A stretch of DNA of 64,000 nt from the NCBI RefSeq assembly GCF_021025955.1, contig NZ_JAJNCL010000003.1, positions 186,001 through 250,000 of the forward strand, given 5' to 3'. Below, one piece after another: positions 1 through 8,326 of the stretch; position 1 is the stretch's first letter, and every line of letters begins with the position of its first letter. The notes beneath the pieces are model-generated. The model made no database searches, was not told where the DNA came from, and saw nothing but the letters and a program-made list of their open reading frames with translations. Origin of the DNA: Rhodococcus qingshengii (lineage in GTDB: Bacteria; Actinomycetota; Actinomycetes; Mycobacteriales; Mycobacteriaceae). A program made the position numbers and the translations under genes.

Positions 1-1069
1 TCCGCGGCACGTCGAAGGAGATGCTCCGCAGAACCTGCCCACCGTCGGCGTAACCGAAGTCGACTGCGTCGAACTGCACGGCCGTCTCCCCCGTCGCCGT
101 CCCGCTGGTTTCGGGTTCGACCAGTGGTTCCACTTCGAGGATCTCGGACATCCGACGGATTTCGTTGCGTGCCATTCTGATTGCGCCGCCGAACTCGCCG
201 ATCTCGCCCAGCGGTTGGATGAACCGTGCGGTGAGCCCGAGTAGCGCGATCAACGTGACCGGGTCGATGTCGCCGCCGAGCGCGAGGAACGCACCCAAGA
301 TGATCACGGCCGAGAACACGAACTGTAGGGCGATCCCGTTGACCACGGAACCGATCACCACGAACCACAGTTGTGAGCGACCCGCGGAGTGCTGAGCTTC
401 GATCGCGTCGTCGAGCGGTTCGTACACCCCGTGGGTGCGTCCGAAAGCACGCAGGACCGGTTGGCAACGCGCGTATTCGAGCACTCGATTATTCGATTCG
501 ACCGCCGCGGCATGCGCGTGATCGTCGGCTTTGGCGGTCATCGCCGAGGCAAAGCGTGCTGCTGCGAACAGAATCGGAACGCCGACCACCAGTGCGAGCC
601 CGAGCCGCCAGTCGAAGAACAGCATGCACACGACAATGGTTACGGGGCTGGCGATTCCGGAGATGATCGGTGTCATCAGATGCGCAGCCGCCCCCATCAC
701 CGAGATGGTGCCCTTGCTGGCGACCTGCGATACCTGGCCGAGTCGGCCGGCACCGAACCAACCGAGCGGGAGCCTGACGACGTGATCGCCGAGGCGCAGA
801 TGCATCGTCCGCAGCAGGGTGAGCGCCGACTCGAATCCCTTGATGGCCTGCAGGTAATGCGCAATCGAACTGATCACGGCGCATACGGCCATGGCGGCGA
901 GCCACCGAACGAAACTTCCCCAGTCTCGCTCGAACAGTGCCTGCACGGTCGGCACGAGCAACGCCACTGCCAAACCCTGCATCACGCCGTACAACACTGC
1001 CCACACCAGGAACTCTCGATAGCGTCCTTGATTCTGCGGGCCGAGTATCCGGAAGAGGTCGCGAATCAT
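1..1069 (-). CDS. Exporter-fold ABC transporter, membrane domain and start of NBD (partial, IrtA/YbtP-like)
   Basis: The reading frame opens at an ATG at 1069 and stays open to the window edge, so the C-terminal part is missing. It encodes a type I exporter-fold membrane domain: hydrophobic helices, a coupling-helix region with RLPLGWFGAGRLGQV, then the linker and first strand of an ATPase domain (FDAVDFGYADG). Walker A is not reached. The ATG overlaps the stop of the preceding gene (ATGA), so the two are translationally coupled and probably form a heterodimer. By context (siderophore-binding proteins, SIP reductase, IdeR-like boxes) and by its partner's DEATAFADPESE motif, I infer siderophore import of the YbtPQ/IrtAB kind. 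A generic multidrug exporter is the alternative. Confidence 0.8.
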   Translation of the reverse strand, partial: MIRDLFRILGPQNQGRYREFLVWAVLYGVMQGLAVALLVPTVQALFERDWGSFVRWLAAMAVCAVISSIAHYLQAIKGFESALTLLRTMHLRLGDHVVRLPLGWFGAGRLGQVSQVASKGTISVMGAAAHLMTPIISGIASPVTIVVCMLFFDWRLGLALVVGVPILFAAARFASAMTAKADDHAHAAAVESNNRVLEYARCQPVLRAFGRTHGVYEPLDDAIEAQHSAGRSQLWFVVIGSVVNGIALQFVFSAVIILGAFLALGGDIDPVTLIALLGLTARFIQPLGEIGEFGGAIRMARNEIRRMSEILEVEPLVEPETSGTATGETAVQFDAVDFGYADGGQVLRSISFDVPR

Positions 1070-2991
1070 GAGTTGGCCTTTCCTACTGCTTCGGACGTAC
1101 CCGCGGTGTTGTTTTCAATCGAGTCGGCCCGACTGTTTTCAAACGAGTCGGCCCGACTGTTTTCAAACGAGTCGGCCCGACTGTGACTCGCCCACATCCG
1201 GGCATACGTCGAACCATTCGCCACGAGCTGATCGTGCGTACCCTTCTCCACGATCTGCCCGGCGTCGAGCACCACGATCTGATCGGCACTCACGATCGAA
1301 GCCAACCGGTGCGCGATCACCAGCACCGTGCGCCCCACCGTCAAACGCGACAATGCTTCCTGGATATCGGCTTCGGACTCCGGGTCCGCAAACGCGGTCG
1401 CCTCGTCGAGCACGAGAACCGGAGTGTCCGCGAGAATGGCCCGCGCGATGGAGACTCGTTGCGCCTCACCGCCCGAGAACCTGGCGTCGACCCCGACCAC
1501 AGAGTCGTACCCTCTCGGGAGGGCTTCGATTCGGGTGTCGATCTGCGCGGCTGCGGCAGCAGCCTTCACCTCGGCCGGCGACGCCTGGGGGCGGGCAAGC
1601 CGAATGTTGTCGAGAACTGTTGCTTCGACCAGCTGCACGTCCTGCAGAACGAATCCGACGTGGCGATACAGCTCGTCGGTAGCGACGTCCCGGACGTCGA
1701 CACCGCCGATGGCCACGGATCCGGTACGCACGTCATGGAATCGGGGAACGAGCGTCGCCAGTGTCGACTTACCCGAACCCGAAGGTCCGACCAGCGCCGT
1801 CACCGTGCCCTCCGGCAGAGTCAGATCGATGCCGCACAGAACGTCGGCCCCGTTGTCGTAGGCGAAAGAGACTCCGGAGAATCGAACTTCGTTCCCCGCC
1901 GGCTTTTTCGGATGATCGGTTTCCGGCAGTGCGTCGGTTGCGAACAGAGCGACCAGCCGCGCCGCAGCGGCAGCAGCCTCACGGCGGGCCTGCATACCGA
2001 AGCCGATGGTCGTCACCGAAACCGGAATCACCATCGCGACAAGAGAACTGGTCAGCACATCAATGGGTGACACCCACCCGGAGTGGACGAACCACGAGCC
2101 GAGACCAAGGTTCACCACCAGCACTACCGGTGCGCTCAAGGCAATCGAGGCCAGCGCCTCGGTCCGAAGCATCGGGCGAACCCAGCCCTCGTACGAAGCG
2201 GCAAAAGCCTTGGCGGCATCGCGGTATCGAGAATGTGACTGCCGGTCCTGACCGAAGGTCTTGACCACTGCGATGCCGGTGACGAACTCGACGATCGTAT
2301 TGCTGATGGCCGCGATGCCCTCATTCATCCGGCTCATCTTGACGGCCATGTCCTTGGTCATCGTCGCATAGGCGATCATGTAGATCGGGAGCGTGGCAAT
2401 CGCTACCAACCCCAGACGCCAGTCGATCGAAATCACGTAACCGAGTCCGACCAGCGGCACCGCGATGGCTCCGGTGGTCTCGACGGCGCTGTGCGCAACC
2501 AGGTAGTGGAGATCGGAGATGTCGTTCTGCGCAGCTTTGCGCACCGTCCCGGACGAGTGGGAGGTGAACCAGCCCAGAGGAAGTCGCCCGAGCGTCGCTG
2601 CGATTCGGCGTCGAAGCACAGCTTGGAAATTCACGTCGGCGAAGTGCGTGACAATCAACGCACCGCCACCGAAGAACGCACGCATACCCAGGCCGAAGAC
2701 AACCACCCACACGATCGCCCAGACGCGGGACGAGTCGATGTCGCCGCCCACGATCAGCGTCTTGCCCAGTTCGGCGATGGCCACGTACGGGACGATGGCA
2801 GCGACCGCGGCGATCACCTGCATCACCGTCGCGATGGTCGTCCGTGTGCGAACTGGCGCAAGGAGTTCGCGTAGCGCGCTCTTGTGCGCCGCCGCTTCGG
2901 CCTTGGCCTGTGAGGCTTCAGCCGCAGATCCGTGCGGCGTGTTTGCCTCCTCGGGTGGAACGTCTGCTGTCTTGTGCTGTGTTGTCGTCAT
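1066..2991 (-). CDS. Exporter-fold ABC transporter ATP-binding/permease (IrtB/YbtQ-like)
   Basis: This 641-residue full half-transporter has about six N-terminal membrane helices followed by an ATPase domain with Walker [10 protein letters not shown], signature FSGGEAQR, Walker B LVLDEATAFADPESE and H-loop IAHR, so its own motifs look active. I associate the DEATAFADPESE stretch with YbtP/YbtQ and IrtA/IrtB siderophore importers. The ATG at 2991 is preferred over the longer frame to 3237: it has GGAAGG upstream and overlaps the stop of the 72-residue ORF (ATGA). The last about 30 codons carry three copies of a 24-bp repeat encoding SRADSFEN. Substrate (ferric siderophore) is inferred from context. 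Confidence 0.85.
   Translation of the reverse strand: MTTTQHKTADVPPEEANTPHGSAAEASQAKAEAAAHKSALRELLAPVRTRTTIATVMQVIAAVAAIVPYVAIAELGKTLIVGGDIDSSRVWAIVWVVVFGLGMRAFFGGGALIVTHFADVNFQAVLRRRIAATLGRLPLGWFTSHSSGTVRKAAQNDISDLHYLVAHSAVETTGAIAVPLVGLGYVISIDWRLGLVAIATLPIYMIAYATMTKDMAVKMSRMNEGIAAISNTIVEFVTGIAVVKTFGQDRQSHSRYRDAAKAFAASYEGWVRPMLRTEALASIALSAPVVLVVNLGLGSWFVHSGWVSPIDVLTSSLVAMVIPVSVTTIGFGMQARREAAAAAARLVALFATDALPETDHPKKPAGNEVRFSGVSFAYDNGADVLCGIDLTLPEGTVTALVGPSGSGKSTLATLVPRFHDVRTGSVAIGGVDVRDVATDELYRHVGFVLQDVQLVEATVLDNIRLARPQASPAEVKAAAAAAQIDTRIEALPRGYDSVVGVDARFSGGEAQRVSIARAILADTPVLVLDEATAFADPESEADIQEALSRLTVGRTVLVIAHRLASIVSADQIVVLDAGQIVEKGTHDQLVANGSTYARMWASHSRADSFENSRADSFENSRADSIENNTAGTSEAVGKANS
1111..1182 (-). 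repeat. Three tandem 24-bp palindromic units inside the ABC gene 3' end
   Basis: Three consecutive 24-bp units start at 1111, 1135 and 1159. The first differs from the others by one base (aatc versus aaac). Each contains the inverted repeat AGTCGG-C-CCGACT. In the coding frame they give three SRADS(F/I)EN octapeptides near the C-terminus of the ABC protein, beyond the conserved ATPase fold, so the repeat is tolerated as a tail. Confidence 0.95.
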
Positions 2992-3206
2992 TTCGAGAAC
3001 GCCTTCCATCGGATGACTGCGTCGGCGTCGAATGCAAGGCAGCCTTGGAGTTCCGCGCCGGTGAGCGTGCGATCCGCAAGTGCCCCGAGAGCCTCGCTCT
3101 GCAAGGCCTCCTTCGCTACCTGTGATTGCGGGGTGGCGAAGACCGTATCGGGCTTGACCTCGAGCGTGAGTGCCGTTGCTCGTAGGCCCCACTGCTGCCG
3201 CATCAT
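2988..3206 (-). CDS. Small hypothetical protein (72 aa) coupled to the IrtAB-like genes
   Basis: A 72-residue ORF starts with ATGATG at 3206 behind a good ribosome binding site (AGGGAG) and ends in an ATGA overlap with the ABC gene, so it is very likely translated and coupled to it. The protein is soluble-looking, without membrane segment, signal peptide or Cys pair; it reads MMRQQWGLRATALTLEVK and ends VIRWKAFSK. I do not recognise a family. It lacks the MbtH-type NPF and SLWP motifs, so it is not an MbtH protein. An IdeR-like box 32 bp upstream suggests iron control. A cofactor or chaperone role for the transporter is conceivable but unproven. Confidence 0.6.
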   Translation of the reverse strand: MMRQQWGLRATALTLEVKPDTVFATPQSQVAKEALQSEALGALADRTLTGAELQGCLAFDADAVIRWKAFSK

Positions 3207-3237
3207 CTCTCCCTGCTTTAGTTACACGCTGTCGCAA

Positions 3238-3256
3238 TTAGGGGAGCCTACAGTAA
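3238..3256 (-). promoter_or_regulatory. Candidate IdeR/DtxR iron box (degenerate)
   Basis: The plus strand reads TTAGGGGAGCCTACAGTAA, matching 14 of 19 positions of TTAGGTTAGSCTAACCTAA. It lies between the MFS stop codon and the start of the 72-residue ORF, where it would cover the upstream promoter element of the 72-aa/ABC operon. Confidence 0.5.
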
Positions 3257-3257
3257 C

Positions 3258-4640
3258 TCAGATCGTTTGTGCAGCCCTCGTCACCGGAAGTGCAATCGCC
3301 GGCAGACACGCGACAACACTGATGACGGCACCCATCACGAACGCCACCGCAAAGGAGTCGCCGGAAATGCCGATCGCCAGGACCGCTGTGGTCACTGGGG
3401 CGCCCACCGCCGATCCGACGGTTCTGATCACACTGTTGACTCCACTGGCTGCTGCCATTTCCGATGGCGGGACGATCGAGGCAACCAGCAGAGCACAGAC
3501 CGCGAACCCCACGCCGTTCCCCAATCCGACGAGGGAAAAGAACGCCACGATCGCACCCACCGAACTCGGCCAGATCGCGAGTCCGACTGCGCCCGCCGCC
3601 ATGAGCGCGAGCGCTATGACCGCAGGCACTCGCGGCCCGAATCGCCGCGCGAGAGCCGGCGTCAAACGGCCACCGAGAAAGACGAGGACAGCGGCGGGCA
3701 AGAGCGCCAAGCCGGTCTGCACAACAGTGAATCCGCTTCCATACGTGGACGTTTCCGGCGCCTGGAGGATCCGCGGCAGACAGAGGTAGAAGATGTACGG
3801 CACGAACCCGAACACCAGGGTGAGTGCGCTGGTGATCATCATCGGCTTGTCCCGAAAAACTCGCATGTCGACGATCGGAGCGTCGTGACGGGAATCGACG
3901 GCAATCAACATTGCGAACGAAACGAACGCGATCACCACCAGTCCCCAGAATCCGAGCGACAGAACTCCCCAGTCGGAGGCTTTGGTGATCGCCAGGAGCA
4001 GGCTCACCAATCCGAACGCCAGAGCGCCGGCACCGGCCCAGTCCGTCGGCATACCCGGCCGGCGATGCGAACCCGGCACTACGGCCACCACTGCGACCAA
4101 TGCAAGCACGATCAGGATCCCGGTGATCACGAACAACCACTGCCAGCTGAAGTACTCGAGAATGACACCGCCGATCACCAGTGCACTTCCGGCACCAATT
4201 CCCAAAGTTCCAGCGAGCCAACCTATCCCTGAAGACAACTCGGGGCCGGCCACCGTTCTTCGCAGCACTGCCATCGCGAGCGGGAAGCTCGCCATACTCA
4301 CTCCCTGAACAGCTCGAACGACAAGGAGCACCCCGATATTCGGGGCGGCCGCCGCGGCGAATGTCGCGAGAGCGAAGATGATCAGGACGATCACCAGAAC
4401 TCGCTTGTCGCCGAATCGGTCACCCATCGCCCCGACTATCGGAGCCATCACCGCGGCCGCCAACAGGTACGCCGTCAGGATCCAGCCGGTCACCGCCACG
4501 GACGTATCGAAATGCTTGCCCAACACCGGCAACGCCGGCACCAGCATGGTCTGCATGAGCGAGTAGACGAGTACCGCCCCCGCAAGTGCGGCGATCACCC
4601 GGCTCCCGGATCGCGTGGGCGTCTCCGCCAAGGTTGTCAT
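3258..4640 (-). CDS. MFS drug/siderophore efflux transporter (EmrB/QacA-like)
   Basis: This protein of about 460 residues is very hydrophobic, with the MFS loop motif GDRFGDKRV after TM2 and a QGVSMASFPLAMAVLRR segment typical of proton-driven drug:H+ antiporters of the DHA2 type. The ATG at 4640 is preferred because GGAGG lies 9 nt upstream; GTG (4646) and TTG (4643) precede it too closely. A TetR regulator is divergent and a 32-bp palindrome lies between them, so TetR repression is likely. It may export a siderophore, since an MFS protein also accompanies ybtPQ in Yersinia, or a toxic compound. Substrate is not visible from sequence. Confidence 0.85.
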   Translation of the reverse strand: MTTLAETPTRSGSRVIAALAGAVLVYSLMQTMLVPALPVLGKHFDTSVAVTGWILTAYLLAAAVMAPIVGAMGDRFGDKRVLVIVLIIFALATFAAAAAPNIGVLLVVRAVQGVSMASFPLAMAVLRRTVAGPELSSGIGWLAGTLGIGAGSALVIGGVILEYFSWQWLFVITGILIVLALVAVVAVVPGSHRRPGMPTDWAGAGALAFGLVSLLLAITKASDWGVLSLGFWGLVVIAFVSFAMLIAVDSRHDAPIVDMRVFRDKPMMITSALTLVFGFVPYIFYLCLPRILQAPETSTYGSGFTVVQTGLALLPAAVLVFLGGRLTPALARRFGPRVPAVIALALMAAGAVGLAIWPSSVGAIVAFFSLVGLGNGVGFAVCALLVASIVPPSEMAAASGVNSVIRTVGSAVGAPVTTAVLAIGISGDSFAVAFVMGAVISVVACLPAIALPVTRAAQTI

Positions 4641-4664
4641 CAACACGTTCCTCCAATCATGATT

Positions 4665-4696
4665 TCAATCGGAACGGAGCACTCCGTTCCGATTGA
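4665..4696. promoter_or_regulatory. Perfect 32-bp palindrome, TetR operator
   Basis: Two perfectly complementary 15-bp arms (4665-4679 and 4682-4696; core TCGGAACGGAG and CTCCGTTCCGA) flank a CA spacer. It sits between the MFS start and the TetR start and overlaps where the TetR -35 should be. It is the obvious operator for the adjacent TetR protein, controlling both directions. Confidence 0.85.
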
Positions 4697-4724
4697 GTAA
4701 ACCATGCATTGCTAGCCTGTGGGA

Positions 4725-5363
4725 ATGGCGAAAGAGAATGCGAGCCTCCCCGGACGCGCCCGAGAAGCCGCAGACAACGACGTCACCGTACTGCGAGCAG
4801 CGCGCGAGATCTTCGCCGAACAGGGTTGGAATGCACCGGTATCGGCCATTGCCACCCGGGCTGGAGTAGGCGTCGGCAGCATCTATCGCCGCTACCGCGG
4901 CAAGGAGGAACTGGCGCAATCCCTACGCGTCTGGGCGATCGACCACCTCGCCGCCCTTGCACGAGAATGCGTCAGCAACGCAGACACCGATGAAGCCGTA
5001 CTGAAGACGTTCTTCTCGCGATACCTTGCCGAATCGGTGGGACCGCTCATTCCCGTCCTCGGAGGCAGGTTGCCCGAACACACCGAAGTCACCCGCGCCG
5101 CAGAAGGATTGGAGGCCGCACTGCAATCGATGGTCGACATCTGCATCAGTACTGGCGAAGTCCCGCCCGACTTCACTACTGCAGACGTCATGCTCATGAC
5201 GGTGCATCTACGACCGACCCTGCCGATCGAGGGGGTTCGCGCCACCGAAATGCACACGCGCTATCTCGAGTTCATGCTCGACGGACTTCGTCACGGAAGA
5301 CCTCAACCGTCGACCACTCCCCCGGCCTGGAGCGAATGGCTTCAGATGTGGCAGGGCAACTGA
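4725..5363 (+). CDS. TetR/AcrR family transcriptional regulator
   Basis: A 212-residue regulator with an N-terminal TetR helix-turn-helix at about residues 20-65: AREIFAEQGW, then ATRAGVGVGSIYRRYRGKEEL. The C-terminal half is the ligand/dimer domain. A -10-like TAGCCT (4713-4718) ends 6 nt before the ATG at 4725, suggesting a leaderless message; GTG at 4719 is the alternative start. Its position divergent from the MFS pump, with the long palindrome between, indicates it represses the pump and itself until an effector binds. Confidence 0.88.
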   Translation: MAKENASLPGRAREAADNDVTVLRAAREIFAEQGWNAPVSAIATRAGVGVGSIYRRYRGKEELAQSLRVWAIDHLAALARECVSNADTDEAVLKTFFSRYLAESVGPLIPVLGGRLPEHTEVTRAAEGLEAALQSMVDICISTGEVPPDFTTADVMLMTVHLRPTLPIEGVRATEMHTRYLEFMLDGLRHGRPQPSTTPPAWSEWLQMWQGN

Positions 5364-5387
5364 CCCTGAGGACACTCGAACGGCATA

Positions 5388-5406
5388 TCAGGTTAGGCTT
5401 ACCTAG
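5388..5406 (+). promoter_or_regulatory. IdeR/DtxR iron box upstream of the siderophore-binding lipoprotein
   Basis: The sequence TCAGGTTAGGCTTACCTAG matches 16 of 19 positions of the IdeR/DtxR consensus TTAGGTTAGSCTAACCTAA. It ends 28 bp before the ATG of the binding-protein gene. It predicts iron-dependent repression of that gene. Confidence 0.85.
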
Positions 5407-5434
5407 CTCAGTTCGCCGTGTTCGGAAGGTTCTC

Positions 5435-6409
5435 ATGAAAATCACTCGCAGGCTCGCCCGCTTTACCGCACTACCCGCCGTTGCCGCACTCCTACTCACC
5501 GGCTGCGGAAGCAGCGACACATCATCTTCCACCGGGACCAGTTCTACCGACCAGTCCTGGAGTTACACAACGGGATACGGAAACACAATCACCCTCGATC
5601 ATGCCCCGGAGCGGATCGTCGTCGACGCGTACTCCGCTGCTGCGCTGTGGGACTACGGTATTCGGCCGGTCGGCATCTTCGGTTACGGCGTCGGCAATCC
5701 CGACGTCACCGATCACGCTGACGAGTCGACGATGACCGTCGTCGGCCGCGAAGGTGAACTCAGCGCGGAAGCTCTTGCGGCGCTGGACCCAGACCTGGTC
5801 ATCGGGTACGGAAACAGCGACGACCCGACCCGATGGACTTGGTGGGACGAGCCGATGGGCAAGACCGTCAACGATGTTGCACCGTTTGTCGGTGTCAAGT
5901 TCTCCGGCTCTTCGACGCCGGACGTGTTGAGCGAATACGCCTCACTCGCCGAAGCTCTCGGCGGAGATACCGACACAGTAACGGCACGCGAAGGCAAGGA
6001 AGCATTCGAATCCGGGGCAGCGCGCATCCGAGCCGCCGCGGGCGAGGTTGACGACATCGAAGTGCTCGCCCTGAACGGCGACGGCTCCGAGTTGTACGCA
6101 GGCACAACGGCGCTCGCTCAGTTCGGCTACCTGAAGGAACTGGGCGTGAAGTTCACCGGCCCGGGAGGCGACAAAGGCTGGGCCGACCTCAGCTGGGAGC
6201 AGGTCCCTGATTATCCGGCGGACATCATGTTCCAGTTCGCGAAGTCGGCGGAAGCGTTCGCAGCATCACCCGTGTTCGTCAAGCTGCCCGCGGTGACCGC
6301 CAACCAGGTGATCGACTTCGACGACAAGCGTCCCAACACTTACGCCAATTACGGCGCCTGGTTCGAGCAGGTTGCACAACTACTCGACCAGGCCCGCAAC
6401 GTCGCCTGA
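5435..6409 (+). CDS. ABC transporter siderophore/iron-binding lipoprotein (Sec-type)
   Basis: A 324-residue FepB/FecB-like periplasmic-binding-fold protein. It begins MKITRRLARF, a hydrophobic core and a lipobox LLTGC, so it should be exported by Sec and lipid-anchored. The body has the TroA-type pattern (PERIVVDAYSAAALWDYGI, then LAALDPDLVIGYG) expected of iron-siderophore binding proteins. The ATG at 5435 has GGAAGG 5 nt upstream and directly precedes the signal peptide; an in-frame upstream extension into the TetR end is rejected. A strong IdeR box lies just upstream. No permease gene follows on this strand, so it probably feeds the divergent FecCD/ATPase genes. Confidence 0.9.
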   Translation: MKITRRLARFTALPAVAALLLTGCGSSDTSSSTGTSSTDQSWSYTTGYGNTITLDHAPERIVVDAYSAAALWDYGIRPVGIFGYGVGNPDVTDHADESTMTVVGREGELSAEALAALDPDLVIGYGNSDDPTRWTWWDEPMGKTVNDVAPFVGVKFSGSSTPDVLSEYASLAEALGGDTDTVTAREGKEAFESGAARIRAAAGEVDDIEVLALNGDGSELYAGTTALAQFGYLKELGVKFTGPGGDKGWADLSWEQVPDYPADIMFQFAKSAEAFAASPVFVKLPAVTANQVIDFDDKRPNTYANYGAWFEQVAQLLDQARNVA

Positions 6410-6410
6410 A

Positions 6411-7451
6411 TTACTGCCCAGCAGTGATTCGCCCGGCCGCTTCCTCGAGAACGTCGAGGAAGATGGCCGCGGTCAGCGCAAATCCTTGGTTGTATCGCGC
6501 GTCGCTGGTCAACACGTTGCCCGCTTGAACTGCAGGCAACCGCTGCCACGTCGACTGCGTCTTGATCGCGTCGAGCGCTTCCTGATCGCGTGCTTGCGCG
6601 ATGATCACATCCGCCGGAGCCAAGGTGTCGAGTTGCTCGAAAGACAACTCGAACGAGTTTTCTGCATTGTCGTCGTCGCGGAAAAGCACGTCGAGGCCGG
6701 CATCGATTGCGACTCTGATCCGCAGATTCCGCTGGTGCACCAGGAATCCGGTCGGCGTCTGAACGCCGAAAACGATCTTCTTTCCGCCGAGCTTCTCCTG
6801 CAACATCGGACGCAGTCTCGCGAGTTTGTCGTCGTACTCCGCGATGGAAGCCTCGGCGATCGCCACCCGGTCGAGCTGGCTCGCCTGCGCCATCAGCGCA
6901 CCTCGCCAGTCGACCGGGTGTCCGGCGATCGGTTCGACGTCGTCGCCGACGACCAACAGCGGCGCGATGGAAGACAACCGCTCGGTGCCGTACCAGTCAC
7001 TGGTGTATCCGATCGCAGTGATGACGATCAGATCGGGCTCGAGAGCGAGCAACGCCTCGAAGTTGGTGGAGAAGTCGCCGGCGACGTTGACGAAGCTCGC
7101 GCCCTCGATGGTGCGGCCGGGAAACTGGAATCCTGCCTTGGCATCGGGGAACCAGAAGTTCCCCGAACCGACGATCGGGTAGTCCATCATCATCGCGAAT
7201 TCGAGGTCGACGCGGCCGTCCAGCACCACAACGCGCTTGGGGTCGCGCGGAACGTCGCCGCTGAACTCGCCCCACGTGTACGGGAGAGTGTCACTGGCCG
7301 AGTCCGACTCGGCATCCGAAGTTCCACACGCACTCAGCGCCAGTGCTGCAGCCACACCGGCTGCGCCACCGAAGAATCGGCGCCGTGAAATGCGGTCGAC
7401 GATCTGAGCCCACTCCCTGTCGGTGACCTGCGTATCCAGGACGAGTGTCAT
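6411..7451 (-). CDS. ABC transporter iron-siderophore-binding lipoprotein (Tat-type)
   Basis: A 346-residue substrate-binding protein. Its N-terminus carries a twin-arginine signal (SRRRFFGG) followed by a hydrophobic stretch and lipobox LSAC, so it is predicted to be exported folded by Tat and then lipidated. The FecB-like fold is seen in DPKRVVVLDGRVDLEFAMMM and ALLALEPDLIVITA. The start at 7451 overlaps the ATPase stop (ATGA). It is the last gene of the SIP-FecCD-FecCD-ATPase-binding protein operon, 1 bp from the convergent end of the Sec-type paralogue. Confidence 0.9.
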   Translation of the reverse strand: MTLVLDTQVTDREWAQIVDRISRRRFFGGAAGVAAALALSACGTSDAESDSASDTLPYTWGEFSGDVPRDPKRVVVLDGRVDLEFAMMMDYPIVGSGNFWFPDAKAGFQFPGRTIEGASFVNVAGDFSTNFEALLALEPDLIVITAIGYTSDWYGTERLSSIAPLLVVGDDVEPIAGHPVDWRGALMAQASQLDRVAIAEASIAEYDDKLARLRPMLQEKLGGKKIVFGVQTPTGFLVHQRNLRIRVAIDAGLDVLFRDDDNAENSFELSFEQLDTLAPADVIIAQARDQEALDAIKTQSTWQRLPAVQAGNVLTSDARYNQGFALTAAIFLDVLEEAAGRITAGQ

Positions 7452-8326
7452 ACCTTTACTCCTTCGATGTTTCGCTGACGCTCGCGTCCCAGCGGAATGA
7501 CAAGCGGTGTATGGGAAACCGGATCGTCGATGATGCGGCACGCCATGCCGAACACCTCCTGCACCAGTTCTTCGGTGATGATCTCCGCGGGCGGGCCCTC
7601 GGCGACCACCGCGCCGTCCTTCATCGCAATGATGTGAGTTCCGTAGCGGCACGCGTGATTGAGATCGTGAAGCACAGCCACCAGCGTGTGCCCGTCGTTC
7701 TCATTCAAATCGCGGCACAGCTCCAACAGCTCGATCTGATGCGCAATGTCGAGGAACGTCGTCGGCTCGTCCAGCAGCACCAACGGAGTCTGCTGCGCGA
7801 GAACCATAGCGACCCAGACACGTTGGCGCTGACCACCGGACAGTTCGTCGACCGGCCTGGCCGACAGATCCGTGACCTTGGTTGCCTCCATCGCCTTGAT
7901 GACGGCGGCCTCGTCCTCTCGCGACCACTGGCGGATCAGCTTCTGATGCGGATAACGTCCTCGCGCAACCAGATCGGCTACCTTGATGCCGTCCGGGGCG
8001 ATCGACGTCTGCGGCAGAAGCCCGAGCCGCCTCGCAACTTCCTTGGCCGGGTACGACGTGATCGCTTTGCCGTCGAGAAGGACCTTGCCGGTGGTCGGCT
8101 TGAGCAACCGGGACAACGCACGCAGAAGCGTCGACTTGCCGCAGGCGTTGGGACCGACGATGACGGTGAAGCCACCGTCGGGGATCTCGACGTCGAGGTG
8201 CTCCGAGATGACGCGCTTGTCGTAACCGATCGTGACATTCTCGGCGCGAAGCCGATTCATCCTTTCAGCCACGACGGCGGCCGTACTTGTCTCGTTCACA
8301 CTGTTCCTCGTTCCTTCACCGATCAC
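7448..8326 (-). CDS. Iron-siderophore ABC transporter ATP-binding protein (FepC/FecE-like)
   Basis: An ATPase of up to 292 residues with Walker A GPNACGKST, signature LSGGQRQRVW, Walker B LVLLDEPTTFLD and an H-loop in VLHDLNHA. The GPNACGKST and DEPTTFLDIAHQ wording is characteristic of FecE/FepC ATPases that energise siderophore uptake. The listed GTG start overlaps the permease stop (GTGA). A GTG at 8299 with GAGGAA upstream is an equally good start and would give 283 residues. It partners with the two FecCD permeases upstream. Confidence 0.92.
   Translation of the reverse strand: MIGEGTRNSVNETSTAAVVAERMNRLRAENVTIGYDKRVISEHLDVEIPDGGFTVIVGPNACGKSTLLRALSRLLKPTTGKVLLDGKAITSYPAKEVARRLGLLPQTSIAPDGIKVADLVARGRYPHQKLIRQWSREDEAAVIKAMEATKVTDLSARPVDELSGGQRQRVWVAMVLAQQTPLVLLDEPTTFLDIAHQIELLELCRDLNENDGHTLVAVLHDLNHACRYGTHIIAMKDGAVVAEGPPAEIITEELVQEVFGMACRIIDDPVSHTPLVIPLGRERQRNIEGVKV

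Noticed and set aside
389..1186. Long plus-strand ORF opposite the ABC transporter
   Set aside because: It is the complement of a clearly conserved ABC transporter frame and encodes a low-complexity Arg/His-rich product.
2988..3206. MbtH-like siderophore accessory protein
   Set aside because: Length fits but the NPF, SLWP and Trp signature residues of MbtH proteins are absent.
2992..3237. N-terminal extension of the IrtB-like ABC protein
   Set aside because: Arg/Gly-rich with no family match; it overlaps a better supported 72-residue ORF, and ATG 2991 has a ribosome site.
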